A DNA stretch of 64,000 bases from Zobellella maritima. Its GTDB lineage: Bacteria; Pseudomonadota; Gammaproteobacteria; Enterobacterales; Aeromonadaceae. The position numbers and the translations under genes are program-made. Under the pieces are notes generated by a model that saw nothing but the letters and a program-made list of their open reading frames with translations, did no database searches and was not told the origin of the DNA. Numbering within the stretch: position 1 is the stretch's first letter; each line of letters starts with the position of its first letter. The stretch spans positions 1 through 64,000 of the forward strand of contig NZ_QCZE01000001.1 in NCBI RefSeq assembly GCF_003075035.1. Direction: 5' to 3'. Positions 38,096-51,147 of the stretch are shown here, piece by piece.

Positions 38096-38266
38096 AACGA
38101 GGGACATTTCGATGTGGGCGGGGAGCAGCATCAGCACATTGTTGGCGTTGCTGTATCTTGGGGTAGCAGACCCGTCGCGGGTATCCACTCCCTGGTCCTC
38201 GCCCTTCAAGCTGAGCGCTTGCAGCAATATCAGATATCGATGTAGCGGAGAGTGGAAGGGTACCGG

Positions 38267-38497
<231 letters not shown>

Positions 38498-38561
38498 TTA
38501 ACGCAGGCAATAAAAACGGCAGGGATCATGCCGGATTTCGTCTTGTGTGTAAAGTTTCACC

Positions 38562-39266
38562 TCAGTCTTTCATCCACTGCCACTGGCCGGAGATCAGACG
38601 TTGGTGGGGGTGATAATGTCGCTTGTAATTCATCTTGTTGCAACCATCCACTTGATATCCGAGATAAAGCCATTGCTTATTGAGTTCGCGGGCCAGCTTG
38701 ATTTGGCTCAGGATGGCAAAGGTTCCCAGTGATCTGGACTCAAATCCGGGCGCATAAAAGGTATACATGGCGCTTAAGGACTGTCTGAGCAGGTCGGTGA
38801 CCGCTACTGCCACCAGCTGTTCTTCCTGCCAGCACTCCATAAACAGCGGCGGCAGCCAGTGGCATAACAGGAAACCCTCGTATTGTTGGCGGCTGGCGGG
38901 ATACATGGCGCCGTCCCGGTGACGGGCGTTGATATAACATTGATACAGATGAAAGTATTCCGGCTTGTCCTGTTCACTGAGGGCGATACGCAGATCGGCA
39001 TTGTGTCGGGTGATGCGTTTCTGGCTGCGGCTGGGCTTGAAGTTGGTCACATCAATCCGCAACGATTGGCAGGCATGACAGGAATGGCAATGAGGCCGGT
39101 ATATATCGGCGCCGCTACGGCGAAAACCGGCACTGAGCAGGCGCTCATAGCCTTCGGGACACAGCAGCTCCCGATCAAGCAATACCAGCAGCTGTTCTTG
39201 CTGGCCCGGCAGGTAGCTGCATGGGTGCTTGGGAGTAAGCCCGACCTTTAAGATGACTTCCTTCAT
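38562..39266 (-). CDS. bpt: Aspartate/glutamate leucyltransferase Bpt
   Basis: A 234-residue aminoacyl-tRNA-protein transferase that attaches leucine to N-terminal Asp and Glu and so marks proteins for ClpS-ClpAP. The N-terminal LTPKHPCSYLPGQ and the cysteine cluster CHSCHACQSLRIDV (60-73) are characteristic, as is the C-terminal YLGYQVDGCNKMNYK. Its start overlaps aat by 4 nt. Having both Bpt and Aat is the Vibrio-like form of the N-degron pathway; E. coli has only Aat. Confidence 0.94.
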   Translation of the reverse strand: MKEVILKVGLTPKHPCSYLPGQQEQLLVLLDRELLCPEGYERLLSAGFRRSGADIYRPHCHSCHACQSLRIDVTNFKPSRSQKRITRHNADLRIALSEQDKPEYFHLYQCYINARHRDGAMYPASRQQYEGFLLCHWLPPLFMECWQEEQLVAVAVTDLLRQSLSAMYTFYAPGFESRSLGTFAILSQIKLARELNKQWLYLGYQVDGCNKMNYKRHYHPHQRLISGQWQWMKD

Positions 39267-39958
39267 AATCGTAATTCACCTGGTTGCCAGCAGGCGCCCG
39301 TCAAGGATTGCTGTTGCAATACTTTGAGTTTATGCAGAAACTGTTGGCGAGGCCATGTGACGGCGCCCAAACTAAGCAGATGGGGGTTGGGCAGCTGACA
39401 GTCAATCAGCTGGCCGCCATGGTGGGTAAAATGACGGCACAAGGCCAGCATGGCTATCTTTGAGGCATTATCCACCCGATGGAACATGGACTCGCCACAG
39501 AACAGGGCTCCCAGGTTCAGGCCATACAGGCCCCCGACCAGATCGTGCCCCTGCCAGACCTCGATGGAATGGGCGTGTCCGGCCCGGTGTAACTCTCCAT
39601 AGGCAACTTCTATCTCGCGGGTGATCCAGGTGCCCTGTCGGTGTTCACGCAGGCTGCGGCAGGCATGGATCACATGTTCGAAGGCGGTATTAAGGGTCAC
39701 CTTGAAGCGCTGGCTGCGTGCCAGCCTGGCCAGGCTCCGGCTGACATGCAGCCGCTCCGGCTCCAGTACTGCCCGAGGGTCCGGTGACCACCAGAGCAAC
39801 GGCTGGCTTTTGTCAAACCAGGGGAAAATGCCCATCTGGTAGGCCAGTAACAGGCGATCGGGTGACAGATCACCCCCTACCGCCAGCAGGCCGTTAGGAT
39901 CATCCAGCGCTTGTTGCGGATCGGGAAACCACAATTTGTGATTGAGCAAGGTAAGCAT
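39263..39958 (-). CDS. aat: Leucyl/phenylalanyl-tRNA-protein transferase Aat
   Basis: A 231-residue enzyme that adds Leu or Phe to N-terminal Lys and Arg. The motifs NGLLAVGGDLSPDRLLLAY (about 20-38) and GIFPWF followed by WWSPDPRAVL (about 42-62) are typical, as is GESMFHRVDNASKIA near 155. The start at 39958 agrees with family length; the longer frame adds 38 unlike residues. Coupled to bpt by a 4-nt overlap. Confidence 0.96.
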   Translation of the reverse strand: MLTLLNHKLWFPDPQQALDDPNGLLAVGGDLSPDRLLLAYQMGIFPWFDKSQPLLWWSPDPRAVLEPERLHVSRSLARLARSQRFKVTLNTAFEHVIHACRSLREHRQGTWITREIEVAYGELHRAGHAHSIEVWQGHDLVGGLYGLNLGALFCGESMFHRVDNASKIAMLALCRHFTHHGGQLIDCQLPNPHLLSLGAVTWPRQQFLHKLKVLQQQSLTGACWQPGELRL

Positions 39959-39966
39959 AATCGCCC

Positions 39967-40221
39967 TTATTCCTGCCCGGGGTCGAGCCGGACCCTGGCT
40001 GTTTTTTCGTCTATAACATCCCGAATGGTCTGGCGCACTTGTTGTGATGATGTCACATCTTCTTTGGCACAAAGAGTTTCGAGCATGGCTTTTTTTCGGG
40101 AGGCGGTCAGTAAGGTCAGACGAGCGCTATCTTGTTCCATTATGACTCCGGGATTTCTGGCAATCATGTTAATCAAGTTAACACCGAGTGATTCATGGAT
40201 GGGAATATAATCATCACTCAT
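39967..40221 (-). CDS. Hypothetical protein upstream of aat
   Basis: About 84 residues, starting MSDDYIPIHESLGVNLINMI and ending with a charged helix (RQTIRDVIDEKTARVRLDPG). The gap to aat is 8 nt, so it is probably cotranscribed with aat and bpt. No domain is recognised. An earlier in-frame ATG at 40260 would add 13 residues. Because the neighbours form the N-degron pathway, a link to it is possible but purely positional. Confidence 0.6.
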   Translation of the reverse strand: MSDDYIPIHESLGVNLINMIARNPGVIMEQDSARLTLLTASRKKAMLETLCAKEDVTSSQQVRQTIRDVIDEKTARVRLDPGQE

Positions 40222-40294
40222 TTTCCATGCAATGGCTGTCGGAGGCGTTATCGCGCCCATCTGCTTGCTTAGCGAAGGCCGGCGGAGTGCACGG

Positions 40295-40550
40295 TGAGGC
40301 AGGGGGGCGGCCCCGCGGCGAGCTGGCCACAGTCCACCGAAGATCTTCAGGTTTATTGTGGGAGGCCCGACCTCGGGGCGATATGGCCGAAGGCCATAAA
40401 AATGAAGTTGCAGGAAGCTTGTGTCCGGGGTTACTGGCTCAGGTCATTGAATATCCTTCGGATATTATCGCGGCGAGGTCGCCCCTCCTGCAGCAGGCCT
40501 AAATTCTGCGGAGGCCCTGTGGGAGCCGCGATCCCGCGGCTCCTGCAGCA
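40295..40550 (+). repeat. REP/BIME-like repeats (locus D)
   Basis: Units include the GAAGATCTTC spacer (near 40337), GTGGGAGGCCCGACC heads, the GGCCGAAGGCC hairpin and one signature hairpin AATATCCTTCGGATATT near 40449. A head complement runs to within 20 nt of the trxB stop codon. Confidence 0.88.
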
Positions 40551-41504
<954 letters not shown>

Positions 41505-42184
41505 CTATGTCTCTCCAACCTTGGCAATATGCACATTTTGATGCGTCCGATTGTAGGGGATAGGCCAAAGGTAATAAAGACCAAGAAAGCGATTGCCCCA
41601 ATCGCCCGGGTATTGACTGTACTCATAAGTTAACAGGGGTGTAGTTGAAACCTGCCGGTAGCCATAGGCCGGCGATAGCGCACTGTGTGTAAAAAAGCGT
41701 TATATCGAATAGTTATGCATTATAACCTTAAGCAAGGTGCTTGGTTTAAAGTTATCACTTTACATAACATAATCGAGGTAAGGCGTGAAAATTCCTTTTG
41801 ATATGGAATTATTATTTGTGAAAGGTTAGCTTTATAGTGTGTTTGACTGTAACTGTGTTTTATGGGAAAAAACGAGAATATTGCAACGATTAATCCTATT
41901 CAGCCGACAAAAAAACCACAAACAAGCAGAACAAACAGTTGATTTCCAAGTTATCTGCTATTTTTCTTCGTTTTGTCATGCTATGTTGTGGTAGGCTTTA
42001 TTTTAATAGCTAATCGATAATTTTAGTTTTTTATTTACTTTGATGCGGAGCGGGCAGCCATGTCAGGCTGTATGGACAGGTTGCCGGGCCGGGGCACAAT
42101 ATACCTTTGATGTGATAGGCATCTTGTGTTTTTCTGTGGTTTTGTGCCATATAAGTTTGTTGTTAATAGTGGGATATATCGAAG
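41505..42184. promoter_or_regulatory. 680-nt AT-rich divergent regulatory region between trxB and lrp
   Basis: No protein-coding frame is convincing here. The segment is markedly AT-rich compared with its surroundings, with A and T tracts around 41870-42050. It must contain the promoters of trxB (minus) and lrp (plus). Such tracts suit autoregulation by Lrp, which binds AT-rich degenerate sites. I cannot place individual sites with confidence. Confidence 0.55.
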
Positions 42185-42700
42185 ATGAGCCAAAGGATGG
42201 ATGAAGTACTGGACTCCAACAGCCGGCCGGCAAAAGAGCTGGATCGGATCGACCGCAATATACTCAATGAATTGCAGCAGGATGGCCGTATTTCAAATGT
42301 GGAATTGTCCAAACGTGTCGGTTTGAGTCCCACTCCTTGTCTGGAGCGGGTGCGCCGCCTGGAGCGACAGGGGTATATCGAAGGCTATACCGCGATCCTT
42401 AATCCCCAGTTCCTCGACGCCTCCCTGCTGGTATTCGTGGAGATCACCCTGAACCGGGGCACACCCGATGTGTTTGACGAGTTCAATGATGCGGTACAGG
42501 CCCTGGAAGAAATCCAGGAGTGCCATCTGGTTTCCGGCGACTTCGACTACCTGTTAAAGACCCGGGTAGCCGACATGTCGGCCTACCGTCAGCTGCTGGG
42601 GGAAACCCTGCTGCGGCTGCCAGGAGTCAACGACACCCGCACTTATGTGGTGATGGAAGAGGTTAAACAGAGTAATCGTCTGGTGATAAACACGCGATAG
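42185..42700 (+). CDS. lrp: Leucine-responsive regulatory protein Lrp
   Basis: A 171-residue Lrp/AsnC global regulator. The winged helix-turn-helix spans about 18-65 (LDRIDRNILNELQQDGRISN, then SPTPCLERVRRLERQG) and the ligand-binding RAM domain follows (VFVEITLNRG through LPGVNDTRTYVVMEEVK). The N-terminus is about 7 residues longer than E. coli Lrp. The downstream neighbour ftsK is conserved with enterics. A strong terminator follows. Confidence 0.95.
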   Translation: MSQRMDEVLDSNSRPAKELDRIDRNILNELQQDGRISNVELSKRVGLSPTPCLERVRRLERQGYIEGYTAILNPQFLDASLLVFVEITLNRGTPDVFDEFNDAVQALEEIQECHLVSGDFDYLLKTRVADMSAYRQLLGETLLRLPGVNDTRTYVVMEEVKQSNRLVINTR

Positions 42701-42763
42701 GCTGTGCTTAGCCGCCCGGCTCTGGTATTTTTATGCCGGACGGGAACCAAGTCGAGTCAGACC

Positions 42764-42797
42764 AACGAGCGGCCCAGTGCCGCTCGTTTGTTGTTTG
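42764..42797 (+). terminator. Terminator of lrp
   Basis: A perfect 10-bp stem AACGAGCGGC (42764-42773) / GCCGCTCGTT (42779-42788) with a 5-nt loop, followed by TTGTTGTTTG. It lies between lrp and ftsK. Confidence 0.88.
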
Positions 42798-42867
42798 GGG
42801 CCAGACGACCTTTCCTGTCGCTTATCTGAGTCAGAATGTAATAACAATAATACCGAGGAGCAGGCGT

Positions 42868-45483
42868 TTGGCTGAGAAAAAGCTGTTTACTCCCATGTCT
42901 GGTTTACAGCGTCTGTTTGAGGCCGGATTAATCATCATCATCTTGCTGTCCGTCTATATGATGCTGGCGCTGGTGTCTTATCACCCCTCCGATCCCGGCT
43001 GGTCACAGACCGCCTGGGGAGGCGAGATCAGCAACGCAGCTGGACCTGCGGGGGCCTGGCTGGCCGATATCCTGTTGTTTGTCTTTGGCTTTTCGGCTTA
43101 TGTGTTGCCGGCGGCACTGGTCCTGCTGGGCTGGTCCCTGTTATGGCGCCCGAAAAGCCTGGGCCAGATCTGCTATCTCACCCTCAGCCTGCGTATTGTC
43201 GGTTTCCTGTTGCTGGCCTTCAGCTTGTTGGCGCTGGCCAGCATGAATGTCAGCAATATTTATTATTTTTCTGCCGGAGGCTTGATCGGTGACATGCTGG
43301 CCGGCGCCATGAACCCGATATTCGGCTGGCTGGGCACCACCCTGTTGCTGCTCTGTGGCTTTGCCACCGGGGTGACCTTTTTCACCGGCTGGTCCTGGCT
43401 GCTGATTGTCGAGCGGCTGGGCGCCCTGGTAATGCAGGCCCCGGGCTGGCTCGCCAATTCACCGGCCCGGATCCATGCCTGGCAGGAAAAACGGCGCTCC
43501 AGTCAGAACGCGGTGCCGTCGAGAGAGGTCGTGGATAACTCAACCATTCCGGCGCTGCCGGATGACTCCGGCCTTTCTACCTGGGAGAAACTCAAGAGTC
43601 GCCTGGAAAGCTATCATCAGCCCGATCCCGAGGCCGATTGGGATCAGGATGAAGGGGACCCTTTGCTGAGCACGGCGGCGCCCGCGCCTGCGAGTCGCGG
43701 CTCACTGCAGAAAAAAGTCCCGCCGTTGCGCAGGGAGCCGGTTTTTAGTTCTGCCGCGACAGACAATGAGCTTTACCAGGAACCGCCGACCCGATCAGCG
43801 CCGCCGATCCGGCCGGCGCCCCCGGCCAGCGAAGATATGCCCCGGCGAAATCCGGACTGGGAACTGGATGATGACGATGATGAGCTGCTGGAGCTGCCCT
43901 GGCTGCAGCCCGAGTCGGAAGAGGAAGAGGAACAGGCGCCACCGCCCGCCAGGTCGACGCCCGTGGCCGTGCCCAAGCGGCAGGCGCTGCCGCCCTTGCC
44001 CTCGGTTGAATTGCTGGATTTGCCCCAGCGGCAGCATCAGCCGGTCAGTGAAACCGAGCTGGAGCGTATTGCCCGCCTGGTGGAAGCCAAGCTGGCCGAC
44101 TATAACGTGCAGGCCAGTGTGGTGGGGGTGTATCCGGGGCCGGTGATCACCCGCTTCGAGCTGGATCTGGCGCCCGGCGTCAAGGTCAGCAAGATAACCA
44201 ACCTGGCCCGGGATCTGGCCCGCTCCCTGTCGGCGATTAGCGTACGGGTGGTGGAAGTCATCCCCGGCAAGCCCTATGTGGGCCTGGAGTTGCCCAACAG
44301 CCGGCGGGAAACCGTGTTCCTGCGGGAAGTGCTAGACAGCGACGCCTTCCGCCACAGCGAGCATCCCCTGACCCTGGTGCTGGGGCAGGATATCGCCGGC
44401 GAGCCGGTGGTGGCCAACCTGGCGCGCATGCCCCATGTGCTGGTGGCCGGTACCACCGGCTCGGGCAAGTCGGTGGGTGTTAACGTGATGATCCTGTCCA
44501 TGCTCTACAAGGCCAGCCCGGAAGACGTGCGCTTTATCATGATCGATCCCAAGATGCTGGAGTTGTCGGTCTATGAGGGTATTCCCCATCTGCTGACCGA
44601 GGTGGTCACCGATATGAAGGAGGCGGCCAATGCCCTGCGCTGGTGTGTGGGCGAGATGGAGCGCCGCTACAAGCTGATGTCGGCCATGGGCGTGCGTAAC
44701 CTCAAGGGCTTCAATGCCAAGGTGCAGGACGCCATCAATGCCGGCGAGCCGCTGCGGGATCCCCTGTGGCAACCGACCCAGTCGATGGACACCTATCCGC
44801 CGGCGCTGGAAAAGCTGCCCCACATAGTGGTGGTGATCGACGAATTCGCCGACATGATGATGATCGTCGGCAAGAAGGTGGAAGAACTGATTGCCCGCAT
44901 CGCCCAGAAGGCGAGGGCGGCCGGTATTCACCTGATCCTGGCGACCCAGCGCCCCTCGGTGGATGTGATCACCGGCCTGATCAAGGCCAATATTCCCACC
45001 CGGATGTCGTTCCAGGTATCGAGCAAGATAGACTCGCGCACCATACTGGATCAGCAAGGGGCCGAATCCCTGCTGGGCATGGGTGACATGCTCTACCTGC
45101 CGGCCGGAGACAGCAACCCGACCCGGGTACACGGTGCCTTTGTTGACGATCATGAAGTGCACAAGGTGGTGGCCGACTGGAAGGCCAGGGGAGAGCCCAA
45201 CTACATAGACGAGATCCTCAACGGCGATGTGGGCGCCGATGGCCTGCTGCCCGGGGAAGCCCCCGAAGGCGGCGATGACGAGCTGGACCCCCTGTTCGAC
45301 GAAGCGGTAGCTTTTGTCGTAGAGAGTCGTCGTGGCTCTACCTCCAGCGTGCAACGCAAGTTCAAAATAGGCTACAACAGGGCCGCCCGTATTATCGAAC
45401 AGATGGAATACCAGGGTATCGTCAGTCCTGCGGGTGGTAATGGTCAACGTGAAGTGCTGGCGCCTCCGCCAGCCCGGGAGTAA
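42868..45483 (+). CDS. ftsK: DNA translocase FtsK
   Basis: An 871-residue septum-anchored DNA pump that resolves chromosome dimers at division. Four membrane helices lie within about 15-190, followed by a short Pro/acid-rich linker (about 190-410, with runs of Asp and Glu), then the RecA-like motor with Walker [14 protein letters not shown] and the C-terminal gamma domain ([20 protein letters not shown]). The linker is much shorter than in E. coli (1329 residues). Start: TTG at 42868 with GAGGAG 7 nt upstream. An ATG 12 codons later lacks a site, and the longer frame would run through the lrp terminator. Confidence 0.94.
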   Translation: MAEKKLFTPMSGLQRLFEAGLIIIILLSVYMMLALVSYHPSDPGWSQTAWGGEISNAAGPAGAWLADILLFVFGFSAYVLPAALVLLGWSLLWRPKSLGQICYLTLSLRIVGFLLLAFSLLALASMNVSNIYYFSAGGLIGDMLAGAMNPIFGWLGTTLLLLCGFATGVTFFTGWSWLLIVERLGALVMQAPGWLANSPARIHAWQEKRRSSQNAVPSREVVDNSTIPALPDDSGLSTWEKLKSRLESYHQPDPEADWDQDEGDPLLSTAAPAPASRGSLQKKVPPLRREPVFSSAATDNELYQEPPTRSAPPIRPAPPASEDMPRRNPDWELDDDDDELLELPWLQPESEEEEEQAPPPARSTPVAVPKRQALPPLPSVELLDLPQRQHQPVSETELERIARLVEAKLADYNVQASVVGVYPGPVITRFELDLAPGVKVSKITNLARDLARSLSAISVRVVEVIPGKPYVGLELPNSRRETVFLREVLDSDAFRHSEHPLTLVLGQDIAGEPVVANLARMPHVLVAGTTGSGKSVGVNVMILSMLYKASPEDVRFIMIDPKMLELSVYEGIPHLLTEVVTDMKEAANALRWCVGEMERRYKLMSAMGVRNLKGFNAKVQDAINAGEPLRDPLWQPTQSMDTYPPALEKLPHIVVVIDEFADMMMIVGKKVEELIARIAQKARAAGIHLILATQRPSVDVITGLIKANIPTRMSFQVSSKIDSRTILDQQGAESLLGMGDMLYLPAGDSNPTRVHGAFVDDHEVHKVVADWKARGEPNYIDEILNGDVGADGLLPGEAPEGGDDELDPLFDEAVAFVVESRRGSTSSVQRKFKIGYNRAARIIEQMEYQGIVSPAGGNGQREVLAPPPARE

Positions 45484-45485
45484 AA

Positions 45486-46094
45486 ATGAAAAAACTGGCA
45501 ACCCTAGGCCTGCTGTTGTTATCTGTCAGCAGTGCCGCCCTGGCCGATGCCCGGGCCGATTTACAGAAAAAACTGGCCACCTTCGAGCGCTTTTCGGCCA
45601 GCTTCAGCCAGCAGGTGTTCGACGAACAGGGCAAGCCGATGCAGAGTGCCGGCGGCACCATGGAGTTGTCTCGTCCGGATCGCTTCCGCTGGCATACCCA
45701 GGTGCCGGATGAGAGCCTGATTGTGTCCAACGGCACCGATGTGTGGATGTTTGATCCCTTTGTCGAGCAGGTGACCATAGTGCCACTGGCCGAGGCGGTG
45801 CTGAATACTCCCTTCCTGCTGATTGCCGGCAGCGACGGGCGTCGCTGGCAGCAATACGATGTCAGCAGGCAGGGGGATGCCTATGTGGTTAAAAGCCGCA
45901 ATGCGGCCGAGCTCATCAAGGAGTTCAGCCTGACCTTTGACCGCCAGAATCGTATCAAGCGGTTTGTGGTGGTCGAATCCGGAGGCCAGCGCAGCGAGTT
46001 TCGCCTGAGCGAAGTGGACACGGCACCGGCCTTTCAGGCCGGTCGCTTCCAGTTTACCCCGCCCGCCGGGGTGATGATCGACGATCAACGCTGA
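45486..46094 (+). CDS. lolA: Outer-membrane lipoprotein carrier protein LolA
   Basis: A 202-residue periplasmic chaperone that carries lipoproteins to the outer membrane. A signal peptide (MKKLATLGLLLLSVSSAALA) precedes ADARADLQKKLATFERFSAS, and the core motif SRPDRFRWHTQVPDESLIVS is family-typical. It starts 2 nt after ftsK, the usual ftsK-lolA-rarA-serS order. A REP-like repeat follows. Confidence 0.95.
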   Translation: MKKLATLGLLLLSVSSAALADARADLQKKLATFERFSASFSQQVFDEQGKPMQSAGGTMELSRPDRFRWHTQVPDESLIVSNGTDVWMFDPFVEQVTIVPLAEAVLNTPFLLIAGSDGRRWQQYDVSRQGDAYVVKSRNAAELIKEFSLTFDRQNRIKRFVVVESGGQRSEFRLSEVDTAPAFQAGRFQFTPPAGVMIDDQR

Positions 46095-46141
46095 GCAGCG
46101 GGAGCACGGATTGGGGAAATGGGATTGGTGAAATAAGGCCA

Positions 46142-46272
46142 TAAATGCAGGAGGCGCGACCCCGCGGCGAGTAGGCCAAAGGCCATAATAATGTGAAAGG
46201 CTCGACCCAGCGGCGATAGGGTTGTACTGTGCCCCCTATTATCGCGCCGGGGTCGACGCTCCCACAGGAACC
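46142..46272 (+). repeat. REP/BIME-like repeat (locus E)
   Basis: One decayed unit: head GGAGGCGCGACCCCGCGGCG, GGCCAAAGGCC hairpin, and an inverted head ATCGCGCCGGGGTCGACGC ending CCCACAGG. It lies between lolA and rarA and lacks the ATATCC hairpin. Confidence 0.8.
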
Positions 46273-46320
46273 ACAGCTTCCACCATTTCCCCAGATTCAA
46301 TGTTTGCCGCAGGAGGCCGA

Positions 46321-47646
46321 ATGAGCACCCTTAACCTGGACTTTGAAGAAGACTTCCGCCCGCTGGCGGCTCGCATGCGGCCTCAGCGGCTGGAGCACTA
46401 TCTGGGGCAGCAGCATATTCTGGGGCCTGGCAAGCCCCTGCGCCGGGCACTGGAAGCGGGTCACTGTCATTCCATGATCCTGTGGGGGCCGCCCGGCACC
46501 GGTAAAACCACCCTGGCCGAACTGATCGCCATCTACTGCGACGCCCAGGTGGAGAGGGTGTCGGCCGTCACCTCAGGGGTAAAGGAAATCCGGGCCGCCA
46601 TCGAGCGGGCCAGGGAGCACAAGCAGGCCGGCCGGCGAACCATACTGTTTGTGGACGAAGTCCACCGCTTCAATAAGTCTCAGCAAGACGCCTTCCTACC
46701 CCATATCGAAGACGGCACCGTCACCTTCGTCGGCGCCACCACCGAAAACCCCTCATTCGAGCTGAATAACGCACTGCTGTCCCGGGCCCGGGTCTATCTG
46801 CTCAAGCGGCTGGAAGAGGGGGATATCGAAGCCATGATCGAGCAGGCGCTGACCGACCCCAGGGGACTGGCCGATCTGCCCCTGTCGCTGGCGCCCGGCG
46901 TACAGCAGGCGCTGGCCCGGCTGGTGGACGGCGATGGCCGTAAGGCCTTGAATTATCTGGAGCTGCTGGTTGATATGGCGACAGAACAGGACGGCCGGCG
47001 GCATATCGACAAGACGTTGCTGGCGGAGGTGACCGGGGAGCGTCAGGCCCGCTTCGATAACCAGGGAGATCTGTATTACGACTTGATCTCGGCCATTCAC
47101 AAATCGATCCGCGGCTCCAATCCCGACGCCGGTCTGTATTGGTATGCCCGTATGATAACCGCCGGCTGTGATCCTCTGTATATTGCCCGCCGGCTGCTGG
47201 CCATTGCCTCCGAAGACGTGGGCCTGGCCGATCCCAAAGCAATGGAAGTGGCGTTGGCCGCCTGGGATTGCTTTACCCGGGTCGGGCCGGCGGAAGGGGA
47301 GCGGGCCATCGCTCAGGCGATTGTCTATCTTGCCTGCGCCCCCAAGAGCAACGCCCTGTATACCGCCTGGAAAGCGGCATTGCGGGATGCCAGGGAGCAG
47401 CCCGATTTTGATGTGCCCATCCACCTGCGCAATGCACCGACCAGGCTGATGAAAGAACTGGGCCATGGTGCCGAATACCGTTATGCCCACAACGAGCCCG
47501 GCGCCTACGCCGCCGGCGAATGCTACCTGCCCGAAGCACTGGCCGAGCGTAGCTATTACCAGCCCAACGAACGGGGCTTCGAACAAAAGATCAAGGCCAA
47601 ACTGGAATACCTGCACCAGCTGGACGAACAGGCAAAGCAATCATAG
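46321..47646 (+). CDS. rarA: Replication-associated recombination protein RarA (MgsA)
   Basis: A 441-residue clamp-loader-like AAA+ ATPase that acts at stalled forks. It has [17 protein letters not shown], Walker [13 protein letters not shown] (about 55-66), Walker [20 protein letters not shown] and the C-terminal tetramerisation region. GGAGG is 5 nt before the ATG at 46321. A 1.6-kb repeat array follows. Confidence 0.96.
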   Translation: MSTLNLDFEEDFRPLAARMRPQRLEHYLGQQHILGPGKPLRRALEAGHCHSMILWGPPGTGKTTLAELIAIYCDAQVERVSAVTSGVKEIRAAIERAREHKQAGRRTILFVDEVHRFNKSQQDAFLPHIEDGTVTFVGATTENPSFELNNALLSRARVYLLKRLEEGDIEAMIEQALTDPRGLADLPLSLAPGVQQALARLVDGDGRKALNYLELLVDMATEQDGRRHIDKTLLAEVTGERQARFDNQGDLYYDLISAIHKSIRGSNPDAGLYWYARMITAGCDPLYIARRLLAIASEDVGLADPKAMEVALAAWDCFTRVGPAEGERAIAQAIVYLACAPKSNALYTAWKAALRDAREQPDFDVPIHLRNAPTRLMKELGHGAEYRYAHNEPGAYAAGECYLPEALAERSYYQPNERGFEQKIKAKLEYLHQLDEQAKQS

Positions 47647-47654
47647 AGTGAGGC

Positions 47655-49275
47655 TGACCCCGGGCGAGTTGGCCGCCAGGCCACCGAAGATTTTCAGATT
47701 TCCTGTGGGAGGCGCGACCTCGGGGCGATATGGCCGCCAGGCCATCAAGATGAAGTTGCACGAAGCCCGCTCCGGGGTTACTGGCCCAGGTCATTGAATA
47801 TCCTTCGGATATTATCGCGCCGGGGTCGACGCTCCCACAGCAAACCCCAGACCCGGCAGGTGTCCTGTGGGAGGCGCGACCTCGGGGCGATATGGCCGCC
47901 AGGCCATCAAGATGAAGTTGCACGAAGCCCGCTCCGGGGTTACTGGCCCAGGATATTCAATATCTTTCGGATATTATCGCGCCGGGGTCGACGCTCCCAC
48001 AGCAAACCTCAGACCCGGCAAATAACCCTGTGGGAGGCGCGACCTCGCGGCGAGTTGGCCGCCAGGCCATAAAGATGTCATTGCACGAAGCCCGCTCCTG
48101 GGGCCATTGGTTGAGGCCATTAAATATCCTTCGGATATTATCGCGCCGGGGTCGACGCTCCCACAGCAAACCCCAGACCTGGCAAATAACCTTGTGGGAG
48201 GCCCGACCCCGCGGCGATTTGTGGGAGGCCCGACCTCGGGGCGATATGGCCGAAGGCCATAAAAATGTAGTTGCAGGAAGCCCGCTCCGGGCTCACTGGC
48301 TCAGGTCATTGAATATCCTTCGGATATTATCGCGGCGAGGTCGACGCCCCCACAGCAAACCCCAGGCCCGGCAAATAACTCTGTGGGAGGCGCGACCCCG
48401 CGGCGGTTGGCCGCCAGGCCATCAAGATGTCATTGCACGAAGCCCGCTCCTGGGGCCATTGGTTGAGGCCATTAAATATCCTTCGGATATTATCGCGCCG
48501 GGGTCGACGCTCCCACAGCAAACCCCAGACCCGGCAAATAACCCTGTGGGAGGCGCGACCTCGGGGCGATTTGTGGGAGGCCCGACCTCGGGGCGAGTTG
48601 GCCGAAAGGCCATAAAGATGTTGCTGCACGAAGCCCGCTCCGGGCTCACTGGCTCAGGCCATTGAATATCCTTCGGATATTATCGCGCCGGGGTCGACGC
48701 TCCTACAGCAGGCCCAAACTCTGCAGATGCCCTTGTGGGAGGCACGACCTCGCGGCGAGTTGGCCGCCAGGCCATAAAGATGTCATTGCATGAAGCCCGC
48801 TCCGGGGTCATTGGCTCAGGTCATTGAATATCCTTCGGATATTATCGCGCCGGGGTCGACGCTCCCACAGCAAACCCCAGACCCGGCAAATAACCTTGTG
48901 GGAGACGCGACCCCGCGGCGAGTTGGCCGAAGGCCATCAAGATGTCATTGCACGAAGCCTGCCCCGGGGTTACTGACTCAGGTCATTGAATATCCTTCGG
49001 ATATTATCGCGCCGGGGTCGACGCTCCCACAGCAAACCCCAGACCCGGCAAATAACCCTGCGGAGCGAACGACCTCGCGGTGAGTTGGCCGCCAGGCCAT
49101 AAAGATGAAGTTGCACGAAGCTCGCTCCGGGGTTACTGGCCCAGGTCATTGAATATCCTTCGGATATTATCGCGCCGGGGTCGACGCTCCCACAGCAAAC
49201 CCCAGACCCGGCAAATAACCCTGTGGGAGGCGCGACCCCGCGGCGAGTTGGCCGCAAGGCCATCAACAAAGGTCG
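47655..49275 (+). repeat. Tandem array of nine REP/BIME-like units (locus F)
   Basis: Nine copies of the hairpin AATATCCTTCGGATATT (one with TTTCGG) lie at about 47797, 47957, 48122, 48310, 48475, 48664, 48827, 48988 and 49149. The period is about 160-190 bp. Each unit is a head GTGGGAGGCGCGACC, a TTGGCC/GGCCA hairpin, a 45-50-nt linker, the ATATCC hairpin and the inverted head ending CGACGCTCCCACAG. A spacer like CAAACCCCAGACCCGGCA separates units. Two longer units carry an extra partial head (TTTGTGGGAGGCCCGACC). All share one orientation and fill the whole rarA-serS gap. Confidence 0.95.
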
Positions 49276-49390
49276 CCCCTCCCTCAAACAGGGGCCCCTT
49301 TATCCCGGTCCCCGGCCCTGATAAACTCGTCCCCGTATATTTTGAGCCCCGACCCAGCGCCACCCGCGCTTCATTAGAATAAATAGGTAA

Positions 49391-50692
<1,302 letters not shown>

Positions 50693-50699
50693 TATTGGG

Positions 50700-50995
50700 T
50701 GGGAGCGTGCCTCCTGCAGCTACATGTTTATGGCCTGTGGCCAACTCGCCGCGGGGGCGCGCTTCCCACAGGACACCTGCCGGGTCTGGGGTTTGCTGTG
50801 GGAGCGTCGACCTCGGCGCGATAATATCCGAAGGATATTCAATGGGCTAATGGTCCCAGGATCGGTCCTCCTACAGGGGCTTCCTGCATTTTGGCCTGTC
50901 GGCCTATCGCCACAGGGGCGGGCTTCCTACAGGAAATCTGAAGATCTTCGATGGACTGTGGCCATCTTGCTGTGGGGGCGCGCCTCCCACTCTTG
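50700..50995 (-). repeat. REP/BIME-like repeats, inverted orientation (locus G)
   Basis: Heads and hairpins appear as reverse complements of locus F: ATATCCGAAGGATAT near 50828, and GAAGATCTTC near 50941. About five heads are present, several degenerate. It fills the gap between serS and cvpA. Confidence 0.83.
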
Positions 50996-51147
50996 CCGCG
51001 ATGATGGTTGGCAGTTGTTCTTCTGCCCGGGTCTAGCCTTCCTTATACTGCCCCCGTCGTCCTGAATGAAATTTCTCCGCTTTTTCTTCGCCTTTTGGCG
51101 GTCTAGTTTGGTAGAATGCGCGGCAATTGAGAGGTGCCAGGCAATAT

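Noticed and set aside
48030-48665. A 211-codon open frame (and several shorter ones) running through the repeat array, with repeated peptide blocks
   Set aside because: The peptide repetition simply mirrors the DNA units. Frames occur on both strands and in several phases, and none has a ribosome-binding site or a match. An artefact of stop-poor palindromic DNA.
47655-49275. CRISPR array
   Set aside because: The unit is about 160-190 bp, the supposed spacers are themselves repeated, and there are no cas genes. The structure is BIME-like.
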